Part shown: piece after piece, positions 33,216-42,015 of the stretch
Position numbering within the stretch: the stretch's first letter is position 1
How the letters are laid out: every line of letters starts with the position of its first letter
Source: Streptomyces sp. Root431
Lineage (GTDB): Bacteria > Actinomycetota > Actinomycetes > Streptomycetales > Streptomycetaceae
Direction of reading: 5' to 3'
Assembly: GCF_001426585.1 (NCBI RefSeq)
Contig: NZ_LMEI01000012.1
Coordinates: 274,055-338,054, forward strand
Length of the DNA: 64,000 bases
Made by a program: the position numbers and the translations under genes
Notes under the pieces: generated by a model
The model's database searches: none
Told to the model about the DNA's origin: nothing
The model's input: only the letters and a program-made list of their open reading frames with translations

Positions 33216-34502
33216 TCAAGCTCGGGGTGCCACCTTCGAGAGGCCGTTGATGATGCGGTCCATCGCGTCGCCGCCCGTCGGGTCCGTGAGGTTCGCCAGC
33301 ATCTTGAGGGTGAACTTCATGAGGAGCGGGTGGGTCAGGCCGCGCTGGGTCGCGATCTTCATGACCTTCGGGTTGCCGATGAGCTTCACGAAGGCGCGGC
33401 CGAGCGTGTAGTAGCCGCCGTAGGTCTCCTTGAGGACCTGCGGGTAGTTCCGCAGGGCCAGCTCGCGCTGGGCCGGGGTCGCGCGGGCGTGGGCCTGGAC
33501 GATGACGTCGGCCGCGATCTGGCCGGACTCCATGGCGTACGCGATGCCCTCGCCGTTGAACGGATTGACCATGCCGCCGGCGTCGCCGACGAGCAGCAGG
33601 CCCTTCGTGTAGTGCGGCTGGCGGTTGAAGGCCATCGGGAGGGCGGCGCCGCGGATCGGCATCGTCATGTTCTCCGGGGTGTACCCCCAGTCCTCCGGCA
33701 TCGAGGCGCACCAGGCCTTGAGCACCTCGCGCCAGTCGAGCTCGCGGAAGGCGGAGGAGGAGTTGAGGATGCCGAGGCCGACGTTGGACGTGCCGTCGCC
33801 CATGCCGAAGATCCAGCCGTAGCCGGGGAGCAGCCGGTCCTGCGGGCCGCGGCGGTCCCACAGCTCCAGCCAGGACTCCAGGTAGTCGTCGTCGTGGCGG
33901 GGCGAGGTGAAGTACGTGCGGACGGCGACGCCCATCGGGCGGTCCTCGCGGCGGTGCAGGCCCATGGCGAGGGAGAGCCGGGTGGAGTTGCCGTCGGCGG
34001 CGACGACGAGCGGGGCGTGGAAGGTGACCTCGCGCTTCTCGTCGCCGAGCTTGGCGTGGACGCCGGTGATGCGGCCGGTGCGGTCGTCGACGATCGGGGC
34101 GCCGACGTTGCAGCGCTCGTACAGCCGGGCGCCGGCCTTCTGGGCCTGCCGGGCGAGCTGCTCGTCGAAGTCGTCGCGCTTGCGGACGAGTCCGTAGTCC
34201 GGGTACGAGGCGAGCTCCGGCCAGTCGAGCTCCAGGCGGACGCCGCCGCCGATGATGCGCAGGCCCTTGTTCCGCAGCCAGCCGGCCTCTTCGGAGATGT
34301 CGATGCCCATGGAGACGAGCTGCTTGGTGGCGCGGGGGGTGAGGCCGTCGCCGCAGACCTTCTCGCGGGGGAACGCGGTCTTCTCCAGGAGCAGGACGTC
34401 GAGTCCGGCCTTGGCCAGGTAGTACGCGGTGGTGGAGCCGGCCGGGCCCGCCCCGACGACGATCACATCTGCGGTGTGCTCGGAGAGGGGGTGCTCGGTC
34501 AC
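33216..34502 (-). CDS. geranylgeranyl reductase-family flavoprotein, probable menaquinone reductase
   Basis: 428 residues, GTG start. FAD-binding Rossmann motif VIVVGAGPAGSTTAYYLAKAG (first 30 residues), the EKTAFPREKVCGDGLTPRA segment and the second FAD motif LLLVGDAGGMVNPFNGEGI. These are hallmarks of the digeranylgeranylglycerophospholipid reductase group, which includes mycobacterial MenJ, the enzyme that saturates a menaquinone isoprene unit. menG lies about 2.3 kb away and the mqn genes ~5 kb away, and Streptomyces make partly saturated menaquinones. A MenJ-type role is therefore the best inference, but related carotenoid or polyprenol reductases cannot be excluded. Confidence 0.85.
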   Translation of the reverse strand: MTEHPLSEHTADVIVVGAGPAGSTTAYYLAKAGLDVLLLEKTAFPREKVCGDGLTPRATKQLVSMGIDISEEAGWLRNKGLRIIGGGVRLELDWPELASYPDYGLVRKRDDFDEQLARQAQKAGARLYERCNVGAPIVDDRTGRITGVHAKLGDEKREVTFHAPLVVAADGNSTRLSLAMGLHRREDRPMGVAVRTYFTSPRHDDDYLESWLELWDRRGPQDRLLPGYGWIFGMGDGTSNVGLGILNSSSAFRELDWREVLKAWCASMPEDWGYTPENMTMPIRGAALPMAFNRQPHYTKGLLLVGDAGGMVNPFNGEGIAYAMESGQIAADVIVQAHARATPAQRELALRNYPQVLKETYGGYYTLGRAFVKLIGNPKVMKIATQRGLTHPLLMKFTLKMLANLTDPTGGDAMDRIINGLSKVAPRA

Positions 34503-34648
34503 GGCAGAGTCTCCCGGGTGTTCGGCGATGAGGACGTATCGCAGTCTATGGGGGGCGGGTGCGGGAGAAACGGAGGGTCACCCCACCGCTTTCCCGCAGG
34601 GTGAACACGTGTTCCCATGTGCCGAGCGTGATGGCAGATTGATCTTCC

Positions 34649-35377
34649 GTGACCGACTTCCGATTCGACCTACGGCGGGGCGCGCTGATCACGGCCGTCC
34701 TCGCCCTCCTCTGCTCGGTGTTCTACGTGCTGCCCGCGAACGCCGAGCCCACCGACTACGCCGACTGCCCGGCCGCCACGCTCTGCCTCTACTCCGGACC
34801 CGACGGGACCGGCGTGCGGCAGGACTTCACCGACCGGCAGAACCTGGAGGGCTACGAGCCTGCCTGGGACGGCAAGATCCTTTCGGCGAAGAACAACACC
34901 GCCCTCTGGGCCTGCGTCTACGGCGACCCCGCGTACGGCGGCGTCCTGCAGACCGTCAAGCCGGGCAACCCGGACGCGTACGCGCCCGGCGCCGTCCGCT
35001 CCCACAAGCTGGTCCCGACCCGCGCCCGCTGCTTCACCGGCTACGAGCGCTGCCCCGACAACCGGGTCTGCACCTTCACCGAGCCCAACGGCCGCGGCGC
35101 GATGACCGTCCACCTCCCGAAGACCGACCCGGTCACCCAGAACTACGGGAACAGCTACGGCACCGGCCCCATGCCCAAGTCCGTCTGGAACCACACGCAG
35201 AAGCACGTCTGCTTCTACCCCGAGCCGACGTTCAGCGGCGGCTGGACCGACAAGGCCGACTCCAAGAGGTACGGCGCGTACGTCGTCCTCCGCGGCAACA
35301 GCATCACCGTCCCGGAGCCGTTCGTCACGTCCCTCCGCTCCCACGAGCTCGTCGACGGAACGGCGGCATGCCAGTGA
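34649..35377 (+). CDS. secreted I36-inhibitor-like protein, two repeats
   Basis: 242 residues, GTG start. Signal peptide to about residue 32 (VLPANA cut). The mature part has two crystallin/I36-like units: DCPAATLCLYSGPDGTG...(about 40-130) and RCPDNRVCTFTEPNGRG...(about 133-240). Eight Cys suggest disulfides. Members of this family can inhibit metalloproteases, but many Streptomyces relatives are untested. Its last ten bases overlap the start of the next gene, so the two exported proteins are probably made together. Confidence 0.75.
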   Translation: MTDFRFDLRRGALITAVLALLCSVFYVLPANAEPTDYADCPAATLCLYSGPDGTGVRQDFTDRQNLEGYEPAWDGKILSAKNNTALWACVYGDPAYGGVLQTVKPGNPDAYAPGAVRSHKLVPTRARCFTGYERCPDNRVCTFTEPNGRGAMTVHLPKTDPVTQNYGNSYGTGPMPKSVWNHTQKHVCFYPEPTFSGGWTDKADSKRYGAYVVLRGNSITVPEPFVTSLRSHELVDGTAACQ

Positions 35378-36825
35378 CGAACCGCCTCCGCCCCTGGGTG
35401 GCCGTGGCCGCCGCGCTCGGCGCCGCCCTCACCCTCACCTCCCCCGCCGCGCGCGCCGACGAACCGGCGCCCGCTCCGACCAGCAACTGGACGAAGGACA
35501 CCACGGTGGACACCATCACCGCCGGCGTCACCCGCACCACCTGGCACGAGAAGGTCCTCGCGGACGGAACGAGCCCCGAGAACCGCGCCAAGCCCCGGAT
35601 CCTCCAGATCGTCGAGATCGACCCCACCGCCGGGGCACTCACCCTGGAGAGCACCATCGGGACGAGCGGCGGATCGGCCGAGAAGGTGATCGACCAGCTC
35701 ACCGAGGTCTCCGACACCCCGGCCCGCCGCCCGTACGCGGGCGTCAACGGCGGCCTCTTCCAGCCCGAACCCGCCGGGGCCGGCGCCGCGGACACCGCGG
35801 CCCACTCCAGCGTGTCGGCCACCGACGGCGTCCTGCACAGCTCCAGCTGCTGGAACGACGGGAAGGGCAGTACCGGTGCGGTGATCCAGTACGGCACCCC
35901 GTACATCACCAAGCTCCTCACCTACCTGGAGCTGACCGGGCCCTCCGGCGAGACCGTGCGCTTCGACGACTTCAACCGGACCCCGGGCCGGCCCCCGCAC
36001 TGCGCGCGGGACGACGAGGACACGCGGGTGAGCACGAAGCCGTCCGTCTACACCGACCCCGACGAGATCGTCGTGTTCACCGACGACTACGGCCTTCCCG
36101 TGCCCAAGCCCGGAACCGACCCGAACATCGCCGCCACCGCCGACCCCGGCTTCGAGGTCGTCGTCGACGCGCACGGCGTCGTCACCAAGGTCCGCGAGGG
36201 CCGCGGCGGGACCATCGTCCCGGCGGGCGGCCGCATCATCCAGGGCATCGGCACCGGGGCCCAGTGGCTCCGCGACCGGCTCGCCGTCGACGACCGGGTG
36301 ACGATCGGCCAGAGGCTCCGCGACGTCACCCTGGCCCGCGACATCCCGCTGGACGACTCCGTCGACGTCGTCAGCTCCTTCCACCAGCTGCTCCGCGACG
36401 GATCGATCCCCGATGAGCTGCGCAACACGTGCAGCGAGCCGAGGACCGGCAAGGACGGCACGACCCCGATCTGCATCGACTCGCGCACGGCGCTCGGCAC
36501 CAACGTCTACGGCCGCACGGTGCTCGTCACCCTCAGCGGCGAGACCGTCCCGCCCGACTCGACCGGCAAGTACACCCAGACCAACGAGGACGGCGCCTAC
36601 CTGCGGGACTTCGCCACGCTCCTGAACGACCCGGCGCTCAACCTCCGGATCATCGACGCCATCAACCTGGACGGCGGCGGCTCCACGACCCTGGTGACGC
36701 GGCCGACGACGGGCTTGACCGTGAACACCCCGCCGACGGACCGGGTGAACGGCGAGTACGTGCACCGGAAGGTGGCGGACTCGGTGTACGCCGGAGTCGG
36801 AAGCTACGGCATGTACGCGAAGTAA
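35368..36825 (+). CDS. secreted phosphodiester glycosidase (NAGPA) family protein
   Basis: 485 residues from ATG 35368 (MPVTNRLRPW). Signal peptide to about residue 30 (AARA cut). From about residue 65 it is a NAGPA (DUF2233) domain, related to the uncovering enzyme that removes GlcNAc from phosphodiesters: GVNGGLFQP near residue 128 and the hallmark AINLDGGGSTTLV near 431. Streptomyces homologues may act on cell-wall teichoic acid-type phosphodiesters, which is an inference. An in-frame GTG at 35374 is an alternative start. The longer frame 5' of 35368 overlaps the I36-like gene and is not coding. Confidence 0.87.
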   Translation: MPVTNRLRPWVAVAAALGAALTLTSPAARADEPAPAPTSNWTKDTTVDTITAGVTRTTWHEKVLADGTSPENRAKPRILQIVEIDPTAGALTLESTIGTSGGSAEKVIDQLTEVSDTPARRPYAGVNGGLFQPEPAGAGAADTAAHSSVSATDGVLHSSSCWNDGKGSTGAVIQYGTPYITKLLTYLELTGPSGETVRFDDFNRTPGRPPHCARDDEDTRVSTKPSVYTDPDEIVVFTDDYGLPVPKPGTDPNIAATADPGFEVVVDAHGVVTKVREGRGGTIVPAGGRIIQGIGTGAQWLRDRLAVDDRVTIGQRLRDVTLARDIPLDDSVDVVSSFHQLLRDGSIPDELRNTCSEPRTGKDGTTPICIDSRTALGTNVYGRTVLVTLSGETVPPDSTGKYTQTNEDGAYLRDFATLLNDPALNLRIIDAINLDGGGSTTLVTRPTTGLTVNTPPTDRVNGEYVHRKVADSVYAGVGSYGMYAK

Positions 36826-36835
36826 CCGCCGCCCG

Positions 36836-37531
36836 TCAGACGGCCTTGAACCCCCGGTGGAGCGCCACGATCCCGCCGGTCAGGTTCCGCCAGGCCACCT
36901 TCGACCAGCCGGCCTTCTGGAGCAGTCCCGCCAGGGTCGGCTGGTCCGGCCAGGACTGGATGGACTCCGCCAGGTACACGTACGCGTCGGGGTTCGACGA
37001 GACGGCGCGCGCCACCGGCGGCAGCGCGCGCATCAGGTACTCCTCGTACACCGTGCGGAACGGCGCCCAGGTGGGGTGCGAGAACTCGGAGATGACGACA
37101 CGGCCGCCGGGCTTCGTCACCCGGTACAGCTCGCGCAGCGCCGCCTCGGTGTCCTGGATGTTGCGCAGCCCGAAGGAGATGGTGACGGCGTCGAAGACGT
37201 CGTCGCGGAACGGCAGCTTCGTGCCGTCGCCCGCCGTGAACGGCATCCACGGGTGGCGCTTCTTGCCGACCTGGAGCATCCCGATCGAGAAGTCGCAGGG
37301 CACGACGTACGCGCCCGCGCGGGCGAAGGGCTGCGAGGAGGTCGCCGTACCCGCCGCGAGGTCGAGGATCTTCTGCGCGGGGCGGGCGTCGACCGCCTTC
37401 GCGACCTCCTTGCGCCAGCGGCGGTCCTGGCCGAGGGAGAGCACGTCGTTCGTGAGGTCGTAGTTCGCCGCCACGTCGTCGAACATCGAGGCGACTTCGT
37501 GCGGCTGCTTGTCCAGGGATGCTCGGGTCAC
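36836..37531 (-). CDS. menG: demethylmenaquinone methyltransferase (UbiE/MenG family)
   Basis: 231 residues, GTG start. Transfers methyl from SAM to demethylmenaquinone, the last ring step of menaquinone synthesis. Motifs: FDDVAANYDLTNDVLSLG at the N-terminus, SAM motif I ILDLAAGTATSS, DFSIGMLQVG, and the family patterns FGLRNIQDTEAALREL and ISEFSHPTWAPFR. It is convergent with the NAGPA-domain gene (10-bp gap). It supplies the quinone used by the nuo complex. Confidence 0.95.
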   Translation of the reverse strand: MTRASLDKQPHEVASMFDDVAANYDLTNDVLSLGQDRRWRKEVAKAVDARPAQKILDLAAGTATSSQPFARAGAYVVPCDFSIGMLQVGKKRHPWMPFTAGDGTKLPFRDDVFDAVTISFGLRNIQDTEAALRELYRVTKPGGRVVISEFSHPTWAPFRTVYEEYLMRALPPVARAVSSNPDAYVYLAESIQSWPDQPTLAGLLQKAGWSKVAWRNLTGGIVALHRGFKAV

Positions 37532-37658
37532 CCGGCCATTGTGGCAGCCGCCGGAATCCGTCTTCGTACCGCTTCAACCTTTTGGGCCCGGCCGCGCTCA
37601 GGGATGGGTGAGTGCATGACAGCGGCCGGTACGCGCCGGCGAGGAAGGCAGGGGTGCG

Positions 37659-38270
37659 ATGGCGGTATCGACCGGATGGAGACCCGGGCCGGTGGACGGG
37701 TCGACGGACGGGGCGATGGGCAGGGCGACGGACGGGGCGACGAACGGGTCGATGGCCCTTGGCCACGGGCCGGCTGCGGTCACCGTCGAGGGGTTCGAGA
37801 CCTTCGCCCGTGGCGCGCAGCAGCGGCTGTACCGCACGGCGTACCTGCTCTGCGGCGACGCCGAGACCGCCCGCGACCTGACCCAGACCACGCTCGCCAA
37901 GCTCTACCAGCACTGGCGGCGCGCGGGCACCGCCGAGCACCCGCACGCGTACGCCAAGACCGTGCTGACCAGGACGTTCCTGGCGGAGCGGCGCCGGCGG
38001 CTGCGGGATCTGCTCGTCCTCACCCGGGCGGGGGGCACCGTGCCGGAGCCCGCCGCCGACCACACCGATCTGCGCGTCACCCTGCTCGCGGCACTCGCCG
38101 AGCTGCCGCCGCGGGCCCGGGCGATGGTCGTGCTGCGCTACTGGGACGACCAGAGCGTGGCCTCCGTGGCCTCGCAGCTGCGGTGCAGCGAAGCCACCGT
38201 CAAGAGCCAGTGCTCGCGCTCGCTCGCCCGACTCCGCCTGCGCCTGGCCGACGCCGGGCTCTCGATCTGA
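37659..38270 (+). CDS. SigE-family ECF RNA polymerase sigma factor
   Basis: 203 residues. Region 2 at about 45-110 (RLYRTAYLLCGDAETARDLTQ) and region 4 at about 140-195 (LAELPPRARAMVVLRYWDD; VASQLRCSEATVKSQCSRSL), as in the SigE/SigJ-like sigma family. The first ~38 residues (TDGAMGRATDGATNG) come from a short imperfect DNA repeat and are low-complexity. ATG 37659 follows AGGCAGGGG; internal ATGs at 37716 and 37752 are alternatives. Its partner gene begins 14 bp after the stop. Confidence 0.9.
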   Translation: MAVSTGWRPGPVDGSTDGAMGRATDGATNGSMALGHGPAAVTVEGFETFARGAQQRLYRTAYLLCGDAETARDLTQTTLAKLYQHWRRAGTAEHPHAYAKTVLTRTFLAERRRRLRDLLVLTRAGGTVPEPAADHTDLRVTLLAALAELPPRARAMVVLRYWDDQSVASVASQLRCSEATVKSQCSRSLARLRLRLADAGLSI

Positions 38271-38284
38271 GGAAGGGGTCCGCT

Positions 38285-39064
38285 GTGGACACCGACGACA
38301 CCACTCTGCTCCGCGACGCCCTGGACCGTACGACGGACGGTCTTCCCCCGCTGCCCGACCTCGCCCCGCTCGCCGTGCGCGAGGGGCGGCGGCGGAGGGC
38401 CCGGGCCCGGATCGCCGTCGCGACGACCGCCTTCGGCGTGGTCACGGCGGGGGCCCTCGGCCTCACGCTGCTGACGGGGACGACCGGCCCGGGCGTGTCG
38501 AAGCCCGCCGCCGGGGGCGCGAGGACGAACTACCCCCCGGTGGTCGTGGAGGAGACGCCGGGCGTCACGCCGCCGGACAACCCCGAGAGGCTTTCCGAGG
38601 CCGAGCGGGAGCGCCGCGCGCAGCACCAGCAGAAGATGGCGGCGCTCCTGGACGAGCTGCTGCCCCCGAAGATCACCGACATCCGCCCGGTGAAGGACCG
38701 GACGGCCGAGTACCGGATCACGGCGGGCGGCGAGACCTTCCACATGGTCGCGTCGGTGCGGCCGGAGAACGATGCGGTCCTCCAGCGCTGCGCGAACAGG
38801 CAGAAGGGGATGCCTCCCTGTGAGGAGGACACGAAGCTGAGGCCCGGTTTGATGATCGCGTGGCCCACCCGGGCGACCGTGCAGTACTGGTTCCGCAAGA
38901 GCGTGGTCGAGCTCTCCGTGTACGGCGCGAAGGTGGTGCCGGTGACGGGACGCGTTCTGTCCGACGTCGCCAAGGACCCGCGCTTCCTGGAACTGGTGAA
39001 GGACGCGGACGCGCATCCGATGGAAGCGGAGGGGAGCATGATCGGCTCGGGCATTTCCTGGTAA
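38285..39064 (+). CDS. membrane protein paired with the sigma factor (possible anti-sigma)
   Basis: 259 residues, GTG start behind AAGGGG. Short cytoplasmic N-terminus with an Arg-rich run (REGRRRRARARI, residues 32-43), one membrane helix (about 44-65), then an extracytoplasmic domain of ~190 residues with two Cys (QRCANRQKGMPPCEED). It lacks the HxxxCxxC zinc motif of ZAS anti-sigma factors. The placement 14 bp after an ECF-type sigma gene and the topology make it a candidate anti-sigma factor or signal receptor; no direct motif proves it. Confidence 0.75.
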   Translation: MDTDDTTLLRDALDRTTDGLPPLPDLAPLAVREGRRRRARARIAVATTAFGVVTAGALGLTLLTGTTGPGVSKPAAGGARTNYPPVVVEETPGVTPPDNPERLSEAERERRAQHQQKMAALLDELLPPKITDIRPVKDRTAEYRITAGGETFHMVASVRPENDAVLQRCANRQKGMPPCEEDTKLRPGLMIAWPTRATVQYWFRKSVVELSVYGAKVVPVTGRVLSDVAKDPRFLELVKDADAHPMEAEGSMIGSGISW

Positions 39065-39093
39065 GGGCTTCCCCGAGCGGCCTCCGGGAAAGG

Positions 39094-39693
39094 TCAGCGG
39101 GCCCGGTAGACCAGCCGGCCGTCGATGACCGTGGCGACGCAGGTCGACGCGCCGAGCCGGACCAGCGCGGCCCGGTCGGGGACGTCGAAGACGGCGAAGC
39201 GGGCCGGGCCTCCCGGGGCCAGGCCGGGAAGCAGGACCAGCGGCGCCGGGGAGAAGGACGGCGGGCCGGGGAGCGTGTCGGGGCGCCGGCCGATGACGAG
39301 ACCGGCCCGGCGTACGGCGTCCACGGCGCCCTGGCCGCGGAGTTCACCGGCGACGCCGACCGTCCCGTGCGCCAGCATCCGCTGCACGCCCCGGCGCGCG
39401 GAGGCGCCCCGGCGGGAGGGGTCCATCCGGAAGATCCGCTGCGCCCGCTCCCCGGGGATCGGCTCGGTGCCGAAGCCCGCGGCCTCCCGGGGGTCCGGGT
39501 GGTACATGCCTTCGAGGAGCTCGGGGCCGTACGGGTTGAGCAGTCCGGGCGTGAGGATGCCGGGCCACTGCCGCACCCGCGCCTCGGGGCGCAGGGCGGC
39601 CAGGTCCTCGTACGGGCCGACGGCGGCGACGAGCGCGCCGTCGACCAGGACGGCGGTCTCGGGCGACGCCTCGGCGTAGTGGATCGTCAGCAC
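39094..39693 (-). CDS. truncated, degenerate amidohydrolase-like protein in the mqn operon
   Basis: 199 residues, GTG start seven bases after the mqnC stop. The N-terminal ~55 residues are the composite beta domain of amidohydrolases (AVLVDGALVAAVGPYEDLAA, then ILTPGLLNPYGPELLEG). The position where active enzymes read TPGxxNxHxH has NPYGPE, so the metal His pair is missing, and the TIM barrel is far too short. The C-terminus again has composite-domain strands (TCVATVIDGRLVYRAR). Some futalosine pathways use an amidohydrolase-type aminodeoxyfutalosine deaminase; this could be a remnant or a non-catalytic partner. Co-transcription with mqnA and mqnC is likely. Confidence 0.75.
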   Translation of the reverse strand: MLTIHYAEASPETAVLVDGALVAAVGPYEDLAALRPEARVRQWPGILTPGLLNPYGPELLEGMYHPDPREAAGFGTEPIPGERAQRIFRMDPSRRGASARRGVQRMLAHGTVGVAGELRGQGAVDAVRRAGLVIGRRPDTLPGPPSFSPAPLVLLPGLAPGGPARFAVFDVPDRAALVRLGASTCVATVIDGRLVYRAR

Positions 39694-39700
39694 GGTCGCG

Positions 39701-40900
39701 TCAGTTGGCGTCGAGGAGCTTCAGCTCGGGGTGTGCCGTGCCGCCCTCGATCGCCGTGGAGGAGATGTGCGAGGCGACGCGCTCGTCGACCGGGTCGTTC
39801 GCCGGGTCGTCGTGGACGACGAGGTGCTCGTACGTCGTGCTCCGCTGCGCCGGGACGCGGTCCGCCGTGCGGATCATGTCGATCATCTCGCGCAGGTTGG
39901 AGCGGTGCTTGGCGCCCGCCGAGGAGACGACGTTCTCCTCCAGCATGATCGAGCCGAGGTCGTCCGCGCCGTAGTGCAGGGTCAGCTGGCCGATCTCCTT
40001 GCCCGTGGTGAGCCACGAGCCCTGGATGTGGGCGACGTTGTCGAGGAAGAGCCGCGCGATGGCGATCATGCGCAGGTACTCGAAGAGCGTCGCGTGCGTA
40101 CGGCCCTTGAGGTGGTTGTTCTCGGGCTGGTACGTGTACGGGATGAAGGCCCGGAAGCCGCCCGTCCGGTCCTGCACGTCACGGATCATGCGCAGGTGCT
40201 CGATCCGCTCGGCGTTGGTCTCGCCGGTGCCCATCAGCATGGTGGAGGTCGACTCGACGCCCAGCTTGTGGGCGATCTCCATGATCTCCAGCCAGCGCTC
40301 GCCGCTCTCCTTGAGCGGGGCGATGGCCTTGCGCGGCCGCTCGGGCAGCAGCTCGGCGCCGGCGCCCGCGAAGGAGTCGAGCCCCGCGGCGTGGATCCGG
40401 GTGATCGCCTCCTCGACGGAGACCTTCGAGATCCGCGCCATGTGCTCGACCTCGGAGGCGCCGAGGGAGTGGATGACCAGCTGCGGGTAGGCCTGCTTGA
40501 TCGCGGCGAAGTGCTTCTCGTAGTACTCGACGCCGTAGTCCGGGTGGTGGCCGCCCTGGAACATGATCTGGGTGCCGCCGAGCTCCACGGTCTCCGCGCA
40601 GCGGCGCAGGATGTCGTCGAGGTCGCGGCTCCAGCCCTTGGCCGTGTCCTTCGGCGCCGCGTAGAACGCGCAGAACTTGCACGCCGTCACGCAGACGTTC
40701 GTGTAGTTGATGTTCCGCTCGATGATGTACGTCGCGATGTGCTCGGTCCCCGCGTACCGGCGGCGGCGCACGGCGTCGGCCGCGGAGCCGAGGGCGTGCA
40801 GCGGCGCCGAGCGGTACAGGTCGAGCGCCTCCTCGGGGGTGATCCGGCCACCCGCGGCAGCGCGGTCGAGAACAGACTGGAGCTCGGCCTTCTCGGTCAC
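39701..40900 (-). CDS. mqnC: cyclic dehypoxanthinyl futalosine synthase (radical SAM)
   Basis: 399 residues, GTG start. Radical SAM enzyme that cyclises dehypoxanthinyl futalosine to the bicyclic precursor of 1,4-dihydroxy-6-naphthoate in the futalosine menaquinone pathway. The 4Fe-4S motif CVTACKFC (C-x3-C-x2-C) follows the characteristic ERNINYTNV lead. Also FQGGHHPDYGVEYYE and the C-terminal STTYEHLVVHDDPAND. It is the second gene of a minus-strand operon after mqnA (64-bp gap). Confidence 0.95.
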   Translation of the reverse strand: MTEKAELQSVLDRAAAGGRITPEEALDLYRSAPLHALGSAADAVRRRRYAGTEHIATYIIERNINYTNVCVTACKFCAFYAAPKDTAKGWSRDLDDILRRCAETVELGGTQIMFQGGHHPDYGVEYYEKHFAAIKQAYPQLVIHSLGASEVEHMARISKVSVEEAITRIHAAGLDSFAGAGAELLPERPRKAIAPLKESGERWLEIMEIAHKLGVESTSTMLMGTGETNAERIEHLRMIRDVQDRTGGFRAFIPYTYQPENNHLKGRTHATLFEYLRMIAIARLFLDNVAHIQGSWLTTGKEIGQLTLHYGADDLGSIMLEENVVSSAGAKHRSNLREMIDMIRTADRVPAQRSTTYEHLVVHDDPANDPVDERVASHISSTAIEGGTAHPELKLLDAN

Positions 40901-40964
40901 CGGATGCGTCCCTTTCGGAGGGGTTCTGACTGTCCGAACCAGCGTACGCCAGGGGGTGTCACGG

Positions 40965-41840
40965 CTACCGCAGGGTCTTCGGCGGGAGCAGTTCCACCCG
41001 GACGTCGGCCGGGAAACCCGTCGTCGGGCCGGTGCGGCGGGCGAACTCCCGCACGCCCGCGAGCTGCTCCGGGCCGAAGCGGAAGTCGAGCGTACGGAAG
41101 TACCGCTCCAGGAGTTCGGCGTCGAAGGTCTCCCAGCGGGCGGCCTGCTCGGCGACCTTGGCGACCTCTTCGAGGGAGAGGTCGCGCGAGGCCAGGAACG
41201 CCTGGTGCACCTCGTGGACGGTCTCCGGCTCGCGCGCCAGGAAGTCCTTGCGGGCCGCCCAGACGGCGAAGACGAACGGCAGCCCGGTCCACTCCTTCCA
41301 CATGAGGCCCAGGTCGTGGACCTGGAGCCCGAGGCGGGGAGCGTCGTGGAGCGAGGCCCGGAGCGCGGCGTCGCCGATGAGGACCGCCGCCTCCGCCTCC
41401 TGCATCATCACGCCGAGGTCCGGCGGGCACGTGTAGTAGTCGGGCTTCACCCCGTACTGCTCGGCGAGCAGCAGCTGGGCGAGGCGCACCGAGGTGCGGG
41501 AGGTGGAACCGAGCGCCACCCGGGCGCCGTCCAGCTCCCGGAGCGGCCGCTGGGAGACGATCACGCAGGACATGACGGGGCCGTCGCAGCCCACGGCGAT
41601 GTCGGGGAGGGCGACCAGGTCCTCCGCGTTGCGGAGGTACTCGACGAGGGTGATGGGGCCGACGTCGAGGTCGCCCCGGACGAGCCGCTCGCTGAGCTTC
41701 TCCGGGGTGTCCTTCGTGAGCTCGAGATCGAGGAGCGTTCCGGTCCTCGCCAGGCCCCAGTAAAGGGGGAGGCAGTTCAGGAACTGGATGTGTCCGACGC
41801 GGGGCCGGCTGCGCTGGTGGTCATTGGTTGCATTGTCCAC
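40965..41840 (-). CDS. mqnA: chorismate dehydratase
   Basis: 291 residues, GTG start. Periplasmic-binding-protein-like fold that dehydrates chorismate to 3-enolpyruvylbenzoate, the first committed step of the futalosine pathway. Motifs: RVGHIQFLNCLPLYWGL, DVGPITLVEYLRNAEDL, ALGSTSRTSVRLAQLLL, LIGDAALRAS and GLPFVFAVWAARKDF. First gene of the mqnA-mqnC-amidohydrolase-like operon; it is divergent from the cold-shock gene with a 270-bp gap. Confidence 0.95.
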   Translation of the reverse strand: MDNATNDHQRSRPRVGHIQFLNCLPLYWGLARTGTLLDLELTKDTPEKLSERLVRGDLDVGPITLVEYLRNAEDLVALPDIAVGCDGPVMSCVIVSQRPLRELDGARVALGSTSRTSVRLAQLLLAEQYGVKPDYYTCPPDLGVMMQEAEAAVLIGDAALRASLHDAPRLGLQVHDLGLMWKEWTGLPFVFAVWAARKDFLAREPETVHEVHQAFLASRDLSLEEVAKVAEQAARWETFDAELLERYFRTLDFRFGPEQLAGVREFARRTGPTTGFPADVRVELLPPKTLR

Positions 41841-42015
41841 ATCGCGAGGCTAGACCCGCCTCATGGCGGGGGCATCGCCGGGGCTCGCGACACGGCGGGC
41901 GTCAGCATGGAACCGCAGATCAAACATGTGGGTGACGTGATCTTTCCCTCTACCGCCCGCCGAGTTCTGCGTGCTAGGCTCATCGCAAGTTGCAGTTTGG
42001 TTTCCCTTGCAGTAC

